This document shows positions 1 through 8,900 of a stretch of DNA of 64,000 nucleotides, one piece after another. Positions within the stretch are counted from its first letter, which is position 1; every line of letters begins with the position of its first letter. The stretch comes from Streptomyces hyaluromycini (GTDB taxonomy: Bacteria; Actinomycetota; Actinomycetes; Streptomycetales; Streptomycetaceae). Under the pieces are notes generated by a model. The model did no database searches. It saw only the letters and a program-made list of their open reading frames with translations, and was not told the DNA's origin. The stretch is from assembly GCF_002217755.1 (NCBI RefSeq), contig NZ_BCFL01000017.1:993671-1057670 (forward strand), given 5' to 3'. Both the position numbers and the translations under genes were made by a program.

Positions 1-666
1 CTCGTCCGCACGACCGGGGCGCACCCAGGCCGTCGGGACGTGGATGAACAGCCACCCGATTTTGCCCCGCGGCAGTTGCTTGACCGCGCCCTTGACCGTA
101 TTTCGGACCGTGGCCTCCGAGAAGGGCGTCTCGTCCTGCTTGTACTTCACCTCGACGGGGACGTTACCGATGTTCGCCAAGTTGAGGAGGATGTCGAAGT
201 CCTGGCCCTTGACTCCCGACTCCGTCACCCTGGCGATGCCAGCTGGCATGCACATGAGGTTCTGAAGGATGTCTGCTTCGAAGATCGCCGACACGACATC
301 GTTCGTCTTGGTGTAGAAGAGGAAGTCGGCGAACCACGGTTCGCCCTGAAACTCGAACACCCTCCTAGCGAGTTCCTGGCGCTGCCGGGCCTGCTGCACC
401 CAAGGGCCGAGTCCCTCTCGGTTGTCGGCGAGGGGGAACCTCTCCTTTACCCAGGCGGCGCCGAAGATGGATTCGAGAAAGGTGGTCGCCGCGGTCTCGG
501 CTACGGCAGCCTCGTAACGATTCGCCGCGACCTCTGGATGTGCGAAGAGGGCCTGCATGCCCTCATGCATCCGGTCGTTGTAGACCGCCCACGCAGTTGT
601 CTGGTTGGGAAAACCTTGGGCCCGGTTCTCCTCCATCCAAGCCGTGAAGGTCGGTATTTCGATCAT
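1..666 (-). CDS. Partial protein with PD-(D/E)XK nuclease-like motif
   Basis: An uninterrupted minus-strand frame of 222 codons runs from an ATG at 666 off the left edge, so the C-terminus is missing. I do not recognise the family. Residues 156-174 contain Asp158 in a hydrophobic strand followed by Val-Glu172-Val-Lys174, the D-x(n)-ExK spacing of PD-(D/E)XK nucleases. An alpha-helical N-terminal half precedes it. The opposite-strand frame over this stretch has no family-like sequence and is judged a shadow. The function is unknown; a nuclease or nuclease-fold defence protein is an inference from the motif only. Confidence 0.65.
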   Translation of the reverse strand, partial: MIEIPTFTAWMEENRAQGFPNQTTAWAVYNDRMHEGMQALFAHPEVAANRYEAAVAETAATTFLESIFGAAWVKERFPLADNREGLGPWVQQARQRQELARRVFEFQGEPWFADFLFYTKTNDVVSAIFEADILQNLMCMPAGIARVTESGVKGQDFDILLNLANIGNVPVEVKYKQDETPFSEATVRNTVKGAVKQLPRGKIGWLFIHVPTAWVRPGRADE

Positions 667-711
667 TCCCGGACTATAAGGGCGCCCGGGACACTGTCGC
701 CAAGGTTTTCC
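608..711. repeat. 12-bp inverted repeat around a start codon
   Basis: The sequence ggaaaaccttgg at 608-619 is exactly reverse-complementary to ccaaggttttcc at 700-711. The two arms flank the start codon of the leftmost minus-strand gene (ATG at 666): one lies in its leader, the other in codons 16-20. A second short dyad (ctgtcg 694-699, cgacag 711-716) overlaps the upstream arm. This could be an operator pair or an mRNA fold that masks the start. Confidence 0.45.
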
Positions 712-797
712 GACAGGGTCACGCCCGTCCTGAGACCGGGACACCCGCGCCCACCACGACGGCTGTCACCGCTCACGCGCCAGCTCGCTTTTCGGCA

Positions 798-1049
798 TCA
801 ACGGTCAATGATCGACCCGTTAGCGATCCCGCTGACCAGCGCGCGCATCGCCGCCGTCGAGAAGAGCAACGGCCCACGGCTGATGTCCTTGGAGTCGCGC
901 ACTGCGGCGCACTCACCCAGTTCCGCAACTTCCACGCAGTCGTTCGCACCCCCGCTGTACGAGCTCTTCCGCCACCGCGCATGCGTGAGATCGACGTCGT
1001 GCTGAGCTGTCGTGACAACGTGCGGGGCGTCCATGCTGGGCGTGCTCAC
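798..1049 (-). CDS. DUF397 domain protein
   Basis: An 83-residue protein with the DUF397 signature: an Arg-Trp-Arg-Lys-Ser-Ser-Tyr-Ser start to the domain, then Cys-Val-Glu-Val and Val-Arg-Asp-Ser-Lys. Such small proteins are encoded next to DUF5753 helix-turn-helix regulators throughout Streptomyces and are thought to act with them, as in the WhiJ-like pairs. Its ATG overlaps the 3' end of the upstream regulator by 4 bp (1046-1049), so the two are translationally coupled. The biochemical role is not known. Confidence 0.9.
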   Translation of the reverse strand: MSTPSMDAPHVVTTAQHDVDLTHARWRKSSYSGGANDCVEVAELGECAAVRDSKDISRGPLLFSTAAMRALVSGIANGSIIDR

Positions 1050-1927
1050 TCTTCGAGCTCCTTGCTGATGCGTGCGGTGCGGGTGCGAGTCTCCGACGCG
1101 TCGAGGGCGCTGCCTCTCAACTGATCGAAGATGTCCGTGTAGTTGGCCACGTCCTCAGGGGACTCCAGATACACGGAGTTCTTGGGGTTCTCCAGCCACA
1201 CCAGGTCCGGCGTCGGGTGCGGGAAGGTCAGGATGACGAACGGGCCATACAGTCCGGGGTGCGCTCCGAGGGAGAATGGCAGCAGCTGCACGGTGACGTT
1301 CGACTGTTCGCTCGCCTCCACCAGCTTCCGCAGCTGGTCGCGCATCACTTGTGCAGAGCCGACTGTCCTGCGCAGCACAGCTTCGTCGAGGATCGCCCAG
1401 AGTCTGGCGGGGGTCTCGCCGCCCAAGCGGCTGTTCTGTCGCTCCATGCGGACCCTGACCAGGGACTCGACCTGCGGCGGGGACAGGTCCTTCCTCATCT
1501 GGGAGATCACGGCACGCGCGTAGTCCTCGGTCTGGAGCAGCCCTGGCACGAGCATCGGCTGGTAGCTGGCGAGGTGCGTCGCGCCGGCCTCCAGCGCGAG
1601 GTACCCGTCGTAGCGGGTCGGGGTGAGTACCGTCGAGTACTTCCGCCACCAGGGCTTCTGCTGCTCTTTGTCCGCTCGCACGAGGTCGAGCACGTCGGCG
1701 CGCCGGCCTTCGTCCTCGACGCCGTACAGGTCTAGCAGAGCACGGACGAGGACCGGTGTCGTACCGCGTTCCCCGTTCTCGATCCGGCTCAGTGACCCCT
1801 GGTTGACCTCCAGCTGGTCGGCGACCTCGGTGAGGGTGAGCCCGGTCGCGTCACGCAGTTCCTTCAGCCGTGCCGCGAGCTGTCGCCGGTAGACCGACTG
1901 CGGGACCAGGCTTCTCTTCAAGGCCAT
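1046..1927 (-). CDS. XRE-family regulator with DUF5753 domain
   Basis: A 293-residue protein. Residues 13-65 form a Cro/CI-type helix-turn-helix (Leu-Thr-Glu-Val-Ala...Gln-Gly-Ser-Leu-Ser-Arg-Ile-Glu). The rest matches the DUF5753 ligand-like domain, including the Pro-Gly-Leu-Leu-Gln-Thr-Glu-Asp-Tyr-Ala-Arg motif and a C-terminal Glu-Asn-Pro-Lys-Asn segment. I start at the ATG at 1927 because the longer frame upstream reads arginine-rich leader sequence unlike the family. It overlaps the DUF397 gene by 4 bp. These pairs control development or antibiotic production in Streptomyces; the target here is unknown. Confidence 0.9.
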   Translation of the reverse strand: MALKRSLVPQSVYRRQLAARLKELRDATGLTLTEVADQLEVNQGSLSRIENGERGTTPVLVRALLDLYGVEDEGRRADVLDLVRADKEQQKPWWRKYSTVLTPTRYDGYLALEAGATHLASYQPMLVPGLLQTEDYARAVISQMRKDLSPPQVESLVRVRMERQNSRLGGETPARLWAILDEAVLRRTVGSAQVMRDQLRKLVEASEQSNVTVQLLPFSLGAHPGLYGPFVILTFPHPTPDLVWLENPKNSVYLESPEDVANYTDIFDQLRGSALDASETRTRTARISKELEE

Positions 1928-2151
1928 GCCGGAAGTCTCTCCGTACCGGCGCCGCCTCGACAAGCCCGTACGGGTCAACTTCTCAAGACATATTGCCTAG
2001 TTGGTGGTTGCATCGGCATGCTGTCAGGAGTCACGACGCGCGTTCGTTCGGGTGCGCGCCGCAGCAGACCGATGGGCGATGCCTCGCCACGACCCCGTCA
2101 CCGGCGCGCGCCTCCATGTCGGTCCCGCACGCCGTACCAGGAGGGTGGGCC

Positions 2152-3492
2152 ATGCCACGGACAACGCTGCTTCGGCAGCTGCTCCAGCAGCGGCACCTGA
2201 CGACGCACGAGGCTTTCGCCGCCCAGTACGAGCGGGCTGCCGTGCGGCTGGCGGAGCTCGACCGAGACCCTCGCCTGGCGTCCCTCCAGGTCTCTCCACG
2301 CCAGTTCGACCGCTGGTACGGCGGGGAGCTACTGACTCTGCCCCGTCCTGACGCCTGCCGGGTGTTGGAGCACATGCTGGGCAGACCGGTGTCCGAGCTG
2401 TTCTCCGCGGTGTACGACGGCGACTCCGAGTCCGGCCGCTCCGAGGAGCCGCGCACTCGCGAGCAGGCGCCGAGTCCCCTTCCGTCACGAGAGGACGACG
2501 AGAACCCCCTGGACATCGTCGCCCGGACGCGGCAGCTCACGGCCAGCAACACCGACGCCGCGACGCTCGCGTTCCTGGATTCCTCCCTGGAGGGCATTGC
2601 CGACCGGTACGAGCAGGACGGGCCGTACGCCCTGCGCCCCCAGGCTCGCCAGGTGAGGCAGCTCGCCCACACCCTCCTCGACGGCCGCCAGCCCCCAGGC
2701 ACGCGCCGGGAACTCTTCCGCCTCGCCGCACGCGCCGCCGGCCTGCTCGGCTACATGGCGGTGAACACGGGCGACTTCGCGCTTTCGGAGGCGTACTGCA
2801 CCGAAGCCCGGGACCTCAGCCGTGAGATCGGCGACCTGGACACAGAGCTCTGGGCGCGTGGGACCCTCTCCTTCGGCCTTTACTACGCCGGCCGGTATGA
2901 CGAGGCCGACGCTTGCGCCGCCGCGGCCGTCGAGCGCGCGCCACGCCATGCCCAGTCCATCCGCCTGCTCGCCAACGGCCGAGCCCGAGCCCTCGGCAAG
3001 ACCGGTGACCGGCGTGCCGTCGAGCAGGCGATCGGGCAGGCACTCCGCCTCTCCGACCTCCACGAGGTACCCGTCGGGCTGACCTCCTGCATCTCCTTCG
3101 AGCCGTACGGACGGGCCCGGACACTGGCCAACGCCGTCACGTCACACGTTGCCCTGCGCAACACGGCCCAGGTGCTGCGCGACGCCGAGCACATCGACGA
3201 CCTCGTGGAGCACTCCACATCCTCCTGGAGCCGTTCGCTGGTACGCCTCGACGTCGCCACCGCGCTGCTGCAGCAGCGCACTCCCGACATCGATCACGCG
3301 ATGGCGCTCGGGGGTGAGGCTCTACGGCTGTGCGGAGACACCCCGATCAGCTCCGTCTACCAACGCTCCCGTGACCTGCGCGAGCAGGCCAGGCCGTGGC
3401 GTGATCACCCGGCGGTACGCGATTATGGCGAGGAGTTCCGGGCCTGGAGCTCGCAGCCAGCCGTCCTGGCCATGGCGTCATCCGCGTCGTAG
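2152..3492 (+). CDS. Regulatory protein with HTH-like N-terminus and TPR-like helices
   Basis: A 446-residue protein starting at ATG 2152 after an aggaggg ribosome site at 2139-2145. The N-terminal 80 residues resemble the DNA-binding part of a common Streptomyces regulator group (Val-Ser-Pro-Arg-Gln-Phe-Asp-Arg-Trp-Tyr). A variable linker follows, then a long alpha-helical region with TPR-like repeats (Leu-Ser-Glu-Ala-Tyr-Cys-Thr-Glu-Ala and Tyr-Asp-Glu-Ala-Asp). It is divergent from the XRE/DUF397 pair. It may act on the neighbouring 2H phosphoesterase or the lanthipeptide locus, but nothing in the sequence shows the target. Confidence 0.75.
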   Translation: MPRTTLLRQLLQQRHLTTHEAFAAQYERAAVRLAELDRDPRLASLQVSPRQFDRWYGGELLTLPRPDACRVLEHMLGRPVSELFSAVYDGDSESGRSEEPRTREQAPSPLPSREDDENPLDIVARTRQLTASNTDAATLAFLDSSLEGIADRYEQDGPYALRPQARQVRQLAHTLLDGRQPPGTRRELFRLAARAAGLLGYMAVNTGDFALSEAYCTEARDLSREIGDLDTELWARGTLSFGLYYAGRYDEADACAAAAVERAPRHAQSIRLLANGRARALGKTGDRRAVEQAIGQALRLSDLHEVPVGLTSCISFEPYGRARTLANAVTSHVALRNTAQVLRDAEHIDDLVEHSTSSWSRSLVRLDVATALLQQRTPDIDHAMALGGEALRLCGDTPISSVYQRSRDLREQARPWRDHPAVRDYGEEFRAWSSQPAVLAMASSAS

Positions 3493-3547
3493 ACGCCGTC
3501 GGTGTTGTCGTACACCGGGGCGGTGTGAAGCCGAAGGAGTTCGACGG

Positions 3548-4252
3548 GTGCCCCTGCTCAGCGCCGATCCCGCCGCGTTCCCCGCCGAGCCTCCCGCCGA
3601 CACGCATGATCCGGCGGTCACCGCGGCCCACGACTGGGCGGCGTTCAGCGCACTCGACGAGATGACCGATCACTGGGCACGCCCCGGATGGGCGGACGGC
3701 AGCCGGGCGTACTACTGGATGCTGAGCTTTCCGGACGACCAGCGGCTCGCGACCCTCGCCCGGCACTGCCAGGAGGAGCTGGCCCCCCTCGGCCTCGACC
3801 CGGTGCCGACGGACGGGCTGCACATCACCCTCGCCCGCGTGGGCAGGCCGGGCGCTGTCGCCCCCGATCAGCTGGACAGCCTGGCGCGGGACGCGGAGGC
3901 GCTGCTGCCCCCCGCATTCTCCATACGTGCCATGCCGCTGGCCGGCTCCCGCGGTGCCGTCCGACTGTCCCTCGGCCCGTGGGAACCCCTGCTTCGGCTG
4001 CACCACGCACTGGCCGAGGCCGGAAGCAGTGCTGGTCTCGCGCCGAAGAAGCCGACGTCCGCTTTCCGACCGCACCTGAGCCTCGCCTACAACAACCGTC
4101 GGCGTCCCGCTGCCCCCGTCGTGGAGGCGGTCTCAGCACTTCGTGCTCTCCCCGCTGTCGAGCTCTCCGTGTCCGCCGTTCAGTTGGTGGAGCTCCGCCG
4201 CGAGGGGCGGACGTACCGCTGGGATGTACGGAAGAGCGTCCCGCTCGGGTAG
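3548..4252 (+). CDS. 2'-5' RNA ligase family (2H phosphoesterase) protein
   Basis: A 234-residue protein with the two HxTx-type motifs that define the 2H fold: His-Ile-Thr-Leu-Ala about residue 95 and His-Leu-Ser-Leu-Ala about residue 177. The family hydrolyses or ligates 2'-5' phosphodiester or cyclic phosphate bonds in RNA or nucleotides; the substrate here is unknown. The start is the GTG at 3548, with aaggag at 3534-3539. It lies 55 bp after the upstream regulator and may be cotranscribed. Its 3' end overlaps the convergent HATPase gene by about 120 bp. Confidence 0.85.
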   Translation: MPLLSADPAAFPAEPPADTHDPAVTAAHDWAAFSALDEMTDHWARPGWADGSRAYYWMLSFPDDQRLATLARHCQEELAPLGLDPVPTDGLHITLARVGRPGAVAPDQLDSLARDAEALLPPAFSIRAMPLAGSRGAVRLSLGPWEPLLRLHHALAEAGSSAGLAPKKPTSAFRPHLSLAYNNRRRPAAPVVEAVSALRALPAVELSVSAVQLVELRREGRTYRWDVRKSVPLG

Positions 4253-4693
4253 CCCACGGACATCCAGGGGGAAGACCACGACCACTTCCTTACCGATCGC
4301 GGTCGGCCGGACCGACCATTCGGAGGCCAGCGCCCCGACGAGCAGCAGTCCGAGACCACTTCCCGTCAGCTCACCCGGCGACGCCTGCGCTGATCGTGCC
4401 CGGACCTCGGAGACATCCCGTCCCGCGTCGTGGACTCGCAGTACCGCTACGTCCCGGTAGACCTCCACGCACATGCAGTCCGGTCCGCCGGCGGTGTGTC
4501 TGACCGCGTTGCCCACCAGTTCCGAGGCGACCAGAACGGCGTCGTCGACGCGCCCCGGTGTGGCACATCCCTTGAGGGACTCGTGTACGTGTCGCCGCGC
4601 GAGGCCCGAAGGCTCGGCGTAGTCGGCCAACTTCACCCAATGACGCCTTACCGGTGTCTGCCTGCAGAGGCGCTCTTCGTCTACCGCGTCCAT
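4133..4693 (-). CDS. ATP-binding (HATPase) anti-sigma-factor-like protein
   Basis: A 186-residue protein with a GHKL ATPase domain: Ser-Glu-Leu-Val-Gly-Asn-Ala-Val-Arg-His (N box), Val-His-Asp-Ala-Gly-Arg (G1) and Gly-Ser-Gly-Leu-Gly-Leu-Leu-Leu-Val (G2). This is the RsbW/SpoIIAB-like single-domain group that is very numerous in Streptomyces. They bind anti-sigma antagonists or act as small kinases. I start at ATG 4693; the longer frame upstream is not family-like. A GTG at 4699 is an alternative. The gene converges on the 2H phosphoesterase gene and overlaps its end. Confidence 0.85.
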   Translation of the reverse strand: MDAVDEERLCRQTPVRRHWVKLADYAEPSGLARRHVHESLKGCATPGRVDDAVLVASELVGNAVRHTAGGPDCMCVEVYRDVAVLRVHDAGRDVSEVRARSAQASPGELTGSGLGLLLVGALASEWSVRPTAIGKEVVVVFPLDVRGLPERDALPYIPAVRPPLAAELHQLNGGHGELDSGESTKC

Positions 4694-4811
4694 CGCCACT
4701 CTCGTTTCCGGTTGGGCACTGGACCGATCAGCCTCGCCATCCGTGAGCCGCGACGGTACGCCGCAGCTCCGCCTCTTCGCGCGCCGCCGGACGGCGGACC
4801 AACGGCGTCCT

Positions 4812-4878
4812 GACGGCGTACCGCCGTCGGCCGCCCCCAGCGAGGCTCTTCTTCGAGACGCCGGCCCTTGGCGTCTCG
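4812..4878. promoter_or_regulatory. Divergent control region with two dyads
   Basis: The 211 bp between the HATPase gene and the recombinase-fold gene contains gacggcg-tac-cgccgtc (4812-4828) and a 9-bp stem with a 7-nt loop (cgagacgcc 4854-4862, ggcgtctcg 4870-4878). The second ends 13 bp before the ggagg ribosome site of the gene at 4905. They are plausible operator or leader structures; no function can be assigned. Confidence 0.4.
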
Positions 4879-4904
4879 ACCCAACCGGCTGGAGGTAACT
4901 CGGA

Positions 4905-5312
4905 ATGAGCGGCAGCGCGAGGCAGACCGCACCGCACGAGGTGCCCCCGGGCGCGCGCCTGGTGCTGTATGCCTGCCTGCCCGCGTCGCTCGGTGAGATC
5001 GCCGACCACAGCGTGGCCAGCACACGGCAGTACGTCGCCGATGCCGGCTGGGAGGCGGTCGAGACGTACGTCGACCGAGCGCCACCGTTCGAGAGCCGCG
5101 CCCTGTGCGAGGGCTGGCACAACGCTCTGGCCGCGGTCGAGCAGGGGCGGGCGGCCGGGATCGTCACCCCCCTGCTCGTGATGCTGGGGCATCTGGAGGA
5201 GGACAAGACGAACCTCGCGGCCTGGCAGGCCCGGACCGGGGCGTTGATCACGACACCGTGGGCGGTCGTCGACGCCACCGTCCCGACGCTCTTACGGAGG
5301 ACGGCGGCGTGA
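4905..5312 (+). CDS. Resolvase-fold protein lacking the catalytic serine
   Basis: A 135-residue protein with the outline of a serine-recombinase N-terminal domain: an initial hydrophobic strand (Leu-Val-Leu-Tyr), a following helix with Arg-Gln-Tyr-Val-Ala, then Gly-Trp-Glu and a strand ending Tyr-Val-Asp. The usual Tyr-x-Arg-Val-Ser motif is replaced by Tyr-Ala-Cys-Leu-Pro, so the nucleophile is absent. There is no DNA-binding C-terminal domain. Such short proteins occur widely in Streptomyces with no known role. The ATG at 4905 follows ggagg at 4891-4895. Its stop overlaps the next gene (ATGA). Confidence 0.65.
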   Translation: MSGSARQTAPHEVPPGARLVLYACLPASLGEIADHSVASTRQYVADAGWEAVETYVDRAPPFESRALCEGWHNALAAVEQGRAAGIVTPLLVMLGHLEEDKTNLAAWQARTGALITTPWAVVDATVPTLLRRTAA

Positions 5313-5488
5313 TGACCAGCATGCGGCTACGGCCTCTGCGGCAACTGCTCAGCCAGCTCGGATTGGTGCTGCGGCACCCGGCGAAGTATGTCGGCCGGTT
5401 CGGCTTCGGCGCCTTCCAAGTGCTGTTCCTGCCCGTCCTGGTGACCGGCACAGCGTTGACCACGCTCTACGCAGGCCAGATCCGGTAG
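5312..5488 (+). CDS. Small single-pass membrane protein
   Basis: A 58-residue protein with a basic N-terminus and one hydrophobic segment at about residues 30-52 (Phe-Gly-Phe-Gly-Ala-Phe-Gln-Val-Leu-Phe-Leu-Pro-Val-Leu). The start ATG overlaps the stop of the recombinase-fold gene by 1 bp, so translation is coupled. No family is recognised. It sits just before the lanthipeptide precursor, but a hairpin separates them, so membership of that locus is uncertain. Confidence 0.6.
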   Translation: MTSMRLRPLRQLLSQLGLVLRHPAKYVGRFGFGAFQVLFLPVLVTGTALTTLYAGQIR

Positions 5489-5598
5489 CTACGGCCCGCG
5501 TCCTCGACTCCCTCTCCGGATGCTCCGAATCCCCGTCCCCCACGGAATCCGATCAGCCGGAGAGGGGCCGCACCGCAAGGTGCGAATGCAGGAAGCCA

Positions 5599-5631
5599 GC
5601 CGGTGTGCGGCACGGCGAGCCGCACACCGGC
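5599..5631 (+). terminator. 13-bp hairpin upstream of the lanthipeptide precursor
   Basis: A perfect stem gccggtgtgcggc (5599-5611) pairs with gccgcacaccggc (5619-5631) across a 7-nt loop. No T run follows. It ends 54 bp before the precursor start. It could terminate the upstream small-membrane-protein transcript, or act as a leader structure or 5' stabiliser for the precursor mRNA. Confidence 0.6.
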
Positions 5632-5684
5632 CGGCCAGCAGTACGACGAACCGTTCGAACCCTTCCGACACGAGAGGAAGTGCG

Positions 5685-5903
5685 ATGACCGCAACCACAC
5701 TCAGCCCGATCAGCGCGCCACCGCCGGTAACGGCCGGCGCCGAGGCGTCCGTCGTGGCAGGCGCCCTCGACGTACCCGCCGACCCCTTCGACATCGACCT
5801 CACCATCATCACGGAGGTCGACTCTGACCTGCTTCCCAGGGCGTGCGACACCGGTGACGGCTGCAAGCCGTCCTGCGCCTCGTCCTGCGCGAGCGCCGTC
5901 TGA
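5685..5903 (+). CDS. lanA: FxLD-type lanthipeptide precursor
   Basis: A 72-residue peptide starting at ATG 5685 after gagaggaag. The leader carries Phe35-Asp-Ile-Asp38-Leu, a conservative variant of the FxLD motif recognised by class I lanthipeptide enzymes. The C-terminal core has four Cys (54, 60, 64, 68) and dehydratable residues Thr56, Ser63, Ser66, Ser67 and Ser70, enough for up to four (methyl)lanthionine rings. Asp55 and Asp58 lie between Cys54 and Cys60. Asp58 precedes Gly59, the context in which the downstream methyltransferase family could form an aspartimide or isoaspartate. The cleavage site is unclear; it is likely between residues 50 and 53. Confidence 0.9.
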   Translation: MTATTLSPISAPPPVTAGAEASVVAGALDVPADPFDIDLTIITEVDSDLLPRACDTGDGCKPSCASSCASAV

Positions 5904-5916
5904 CAGCGGCTCGTAC

Positions 5917-5950
5917 GCGGGGCCGGGAGCACTTTCGCTCCCGGCCCCGC
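5917..5950 (+). terminator. Attenuating hairpin between precursor and dehydratase genes
   Basis: A 14-bp perfect stem (gcggggccgggagc 5917-5930, gctcccggccccgc 5937-5950) with a 6-nt loop begins 13 bp after the precursor stop. The position is typical of a partial terminator that keeps precursor mRNA more abundant than mRNA for the modifying enzymes. No T tract follows, so read-through into the dehydratase gene is expected. Confidence 0.75.
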
Positions 5951-5983
5951 CCCGGTCACAGCACTATGGCGGAGGCACTGGAA

Positions 5984-8900
5984 ATGGGAAGTGACGAAAA
6001 GCTCTACCAGCACACGGGCACGGCCCTGCTCCGGGCCGCCGCGATGCCGCTGACGAGCCTGCCGGAGTGGTGGCCCGATCCGGCCGACACGGACGCCTGC
6101 CGTAGATGGTTGAAGCAGGTGTGGGCCGACGAGGGGTTCGCCGACGCCGTCCGGCAGACGAGTGGTGACCTTGCCACGCGGGTCGACGCGATCCGCGCGG
6201 GGCAGCCGGCACGTCCCAAGCAGGTCCGGCGCGCGGCCCTGGCCACCGTCCGCTACGCGCTGCGAGCCACCGGGCGGCCGACCCCGTTCGGCCTCTTCGC
6301 CGGGGTGGCGCCGGTCGGCGTGGGTTCCACACCGTACGCGAGATGGGGAGACGCACACCGGGCCGTGGCGCGGGTGGACACCGAGTGGCTGGACGACGTC
6401 GTCGCTCGTCTGGAGGCGAGCCCCGACCTGCTGGAACGCCTGGACGTGGTCCTGAACAACCTGGCGGCACGCCGAGGCGGACGCCTTCACGTCCCGCACG
6501 GCGGGCCGATGGGGGCCACCGTCCGGCGCACCAGCGCGGTCCGTTGGATCGAGGACCTCGCGCGCGAGCCGGTTCGCTTCGCCGCTCTCGCCGAGCAGTT
6601 GGCCTCCGCCTTTCCCCGAACCGAGCCACGCCACATCACCACACTGCTCGGCACGCTGGTGCGCGAGAAGTTCCTGATCACCAGCCTGCGCCCGCCGATG
6701 ACCGACACCGATCCGCTGTCCCACCTGATCGAGCGACTGCACGGCGTGGACGTCGGTACGGTGCCGGAGGCCGGGCAGGTCCTACACGAACTGGAAGCGG
6801 TGCGACGCGCCGTGCACGAGCACAACCGGCTTCCCGCGAACCGCCAGGCGCCCCAACGGGAGGCGCTGACGCCGCTCTTGCGTCGGCTCTCCGGCGCGGG
6901 CCGAAGCCCTCTCACCATCGACCTGCGGCTGGACGCCGACGTACAGATCCCCGAGAGCGTCGCGCGCGAGATGGAGCGGGCCGCCGATGCGCTGCTGCGG
7001 TTGACGCGCCGACCGGCGGGCCAGGGTGTGTGGAAGGAGTACCAGGTCGCGTTCTGGGAGCGGTACGGCACCGGCACGCTGGTGCCGGTCAAGGAGGTCG
7101 TCGACGCGGCGTCCGGGCTCGGCTACCCGGCCGAGTATCCCGGCAGCCGCATGACCGCGCCGCCACCGGTGGTCTCCGAGCGGGACGAGCGGCTGCTGGC
7201 CCTGGCCTGGCAGGCCCTGGCCGACGGTGGCAGAGAGATCGTCCTCACCGACGACATGATCGACCGCCTGGCCGACGAGACGATGGCCGCGCGGGAGGCG
7301 CCGCCTCACGTGGAGATGTGCGCGCGCCTGCACGCCGACAGCCTGCCCGCGCTGGAGCGTGGGGACTTCACGCTCACCGTGACGCCGGCCCGCGCCGCAG
7401 GAACGCTCACGTCCCGGTTCTCACCGGTCGCCACCGGCTCGGGACTCGACGAGATCTACCGTCAGGTCCCCGCGAGCGTCGAGAACGCGCTGACCGCGCA
7501 GCTCTCCTTCCCGCCGCTGTACCCGCACACCGAGAACGTCGCCCGCATCCCCGCCTATCTCCCGCACGTGATCCCACTGGGCGAGCACCGCAGCCCTGCC
7601 GACACCGTGCCGACGCTCATCGACGTCGATGACCTCGCGGTCACGGCCACGCACACTCGCCTGTACCTGGTCAGCATCTCCCGCCGTCGCGTCGTGGACC
7701 CGCAGGTCTTTCACGCCATGGCCCTGGACAAGCAACCTCCGCCCCTGGCCCGGTTCCTGGCGCACCTGACCCGCGCCTTCGGCCCCGCCTGGACCGGCTT
7801 CGACTGGGGCCCGCACGGCGCACGGCTACCGTTCCTGCCACGCGTCCGCTACGGGCGCGTGATCCTCTCTCCTGGCCGCTGGAACCTGACCGCCGACGCC
7901 CTCCCAGGCCGGGGTACGGACACCCGGGAGTGGGCGGACGCCCTCGGCCGCTGGCGGAAGCGGTGGCACTGCCACAATGCTGTCGAGCTGCGGGAGGACG
8001 ACCGCACACGACGACTGCGGCTCGACGTGCCCGCCCACGTCGCCGTCCTGCGCGCCCACCTGGCCAGGGAAGACCAGGCCGTGCTCACCGAGGCGCCGCC
8101 CGAGGAGAGCTACGGCTGGATCGGCGGCCACGTCCACGAGATCGCCCTGCCGATGACCAGCACCCGCCCGCCAGCCCCCGACCCACTTTCCGGCCCCCTC
8201 CCCGTGCTCACCAACAGCACCCTCGGGCCCGTACCGGGGTCGGTGTGGGCACCCTGGCTGAACGCCAAGATCTACACGCACCCCGACCAGTTCGATGAAC
8301 TGATCGGCACCCACCTCGCACGGCTCATGGCCCAGCTCCAAGGCGGACCCGAGTGGTGGTTCGTCCGCTACCGCACCCCGCACGACCCCGACCACCTGCG
8401 CCTGCGCACCCGCACCCGAAGCCCCGGACAGTACGCCGCCTATACCGAGCTCGTCGCCCGATGGGCCGCCGGGCTACGCCACGAGGGGCTCAGCAGCAGG
8501 CTCGTGTTCGACACCTACACCCCAGAGATCGGCCGCTACGGCCCCGGCGCCTCCCTGCGCGGTGCGGAGGCGGTGTTCACCGCCGACTCGGCCTACGCCC
8601 TCGCCGTCCTGCAGGGCCTGGGAGCCGACGGCGTCGACGGACGCGCACTGGCCGCGGCCGGCATGGTGGACATTGCCTGCGGCCTGCTCGGCCCCGACGA
8701 GGGCATGCGTTGGCTGGCCAACCGTCCCGCGCCTCCAGCCCGAGTCGAGCGAGGCGCCAGAGACCAGACCATCGACCTCGTTCGCCACGCCACGCCCCAC
8801 GCCCGCGGCTGGGGCGAAGCGCTCGCCCAAGCGTGGCACCGCCGCGCCGTGGCCCTGACGCTGTATCGCGAACACCTCGCCAAGGACATGGACCTCGACT

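Noticed and set aside
40..1005. Plus-strand 321-codon frame at the left edge
   Set aside because: It runs antisense to a better minus-strand frame with a nuclease-like motif and to the DUF397 gene, and its product has no domain character.
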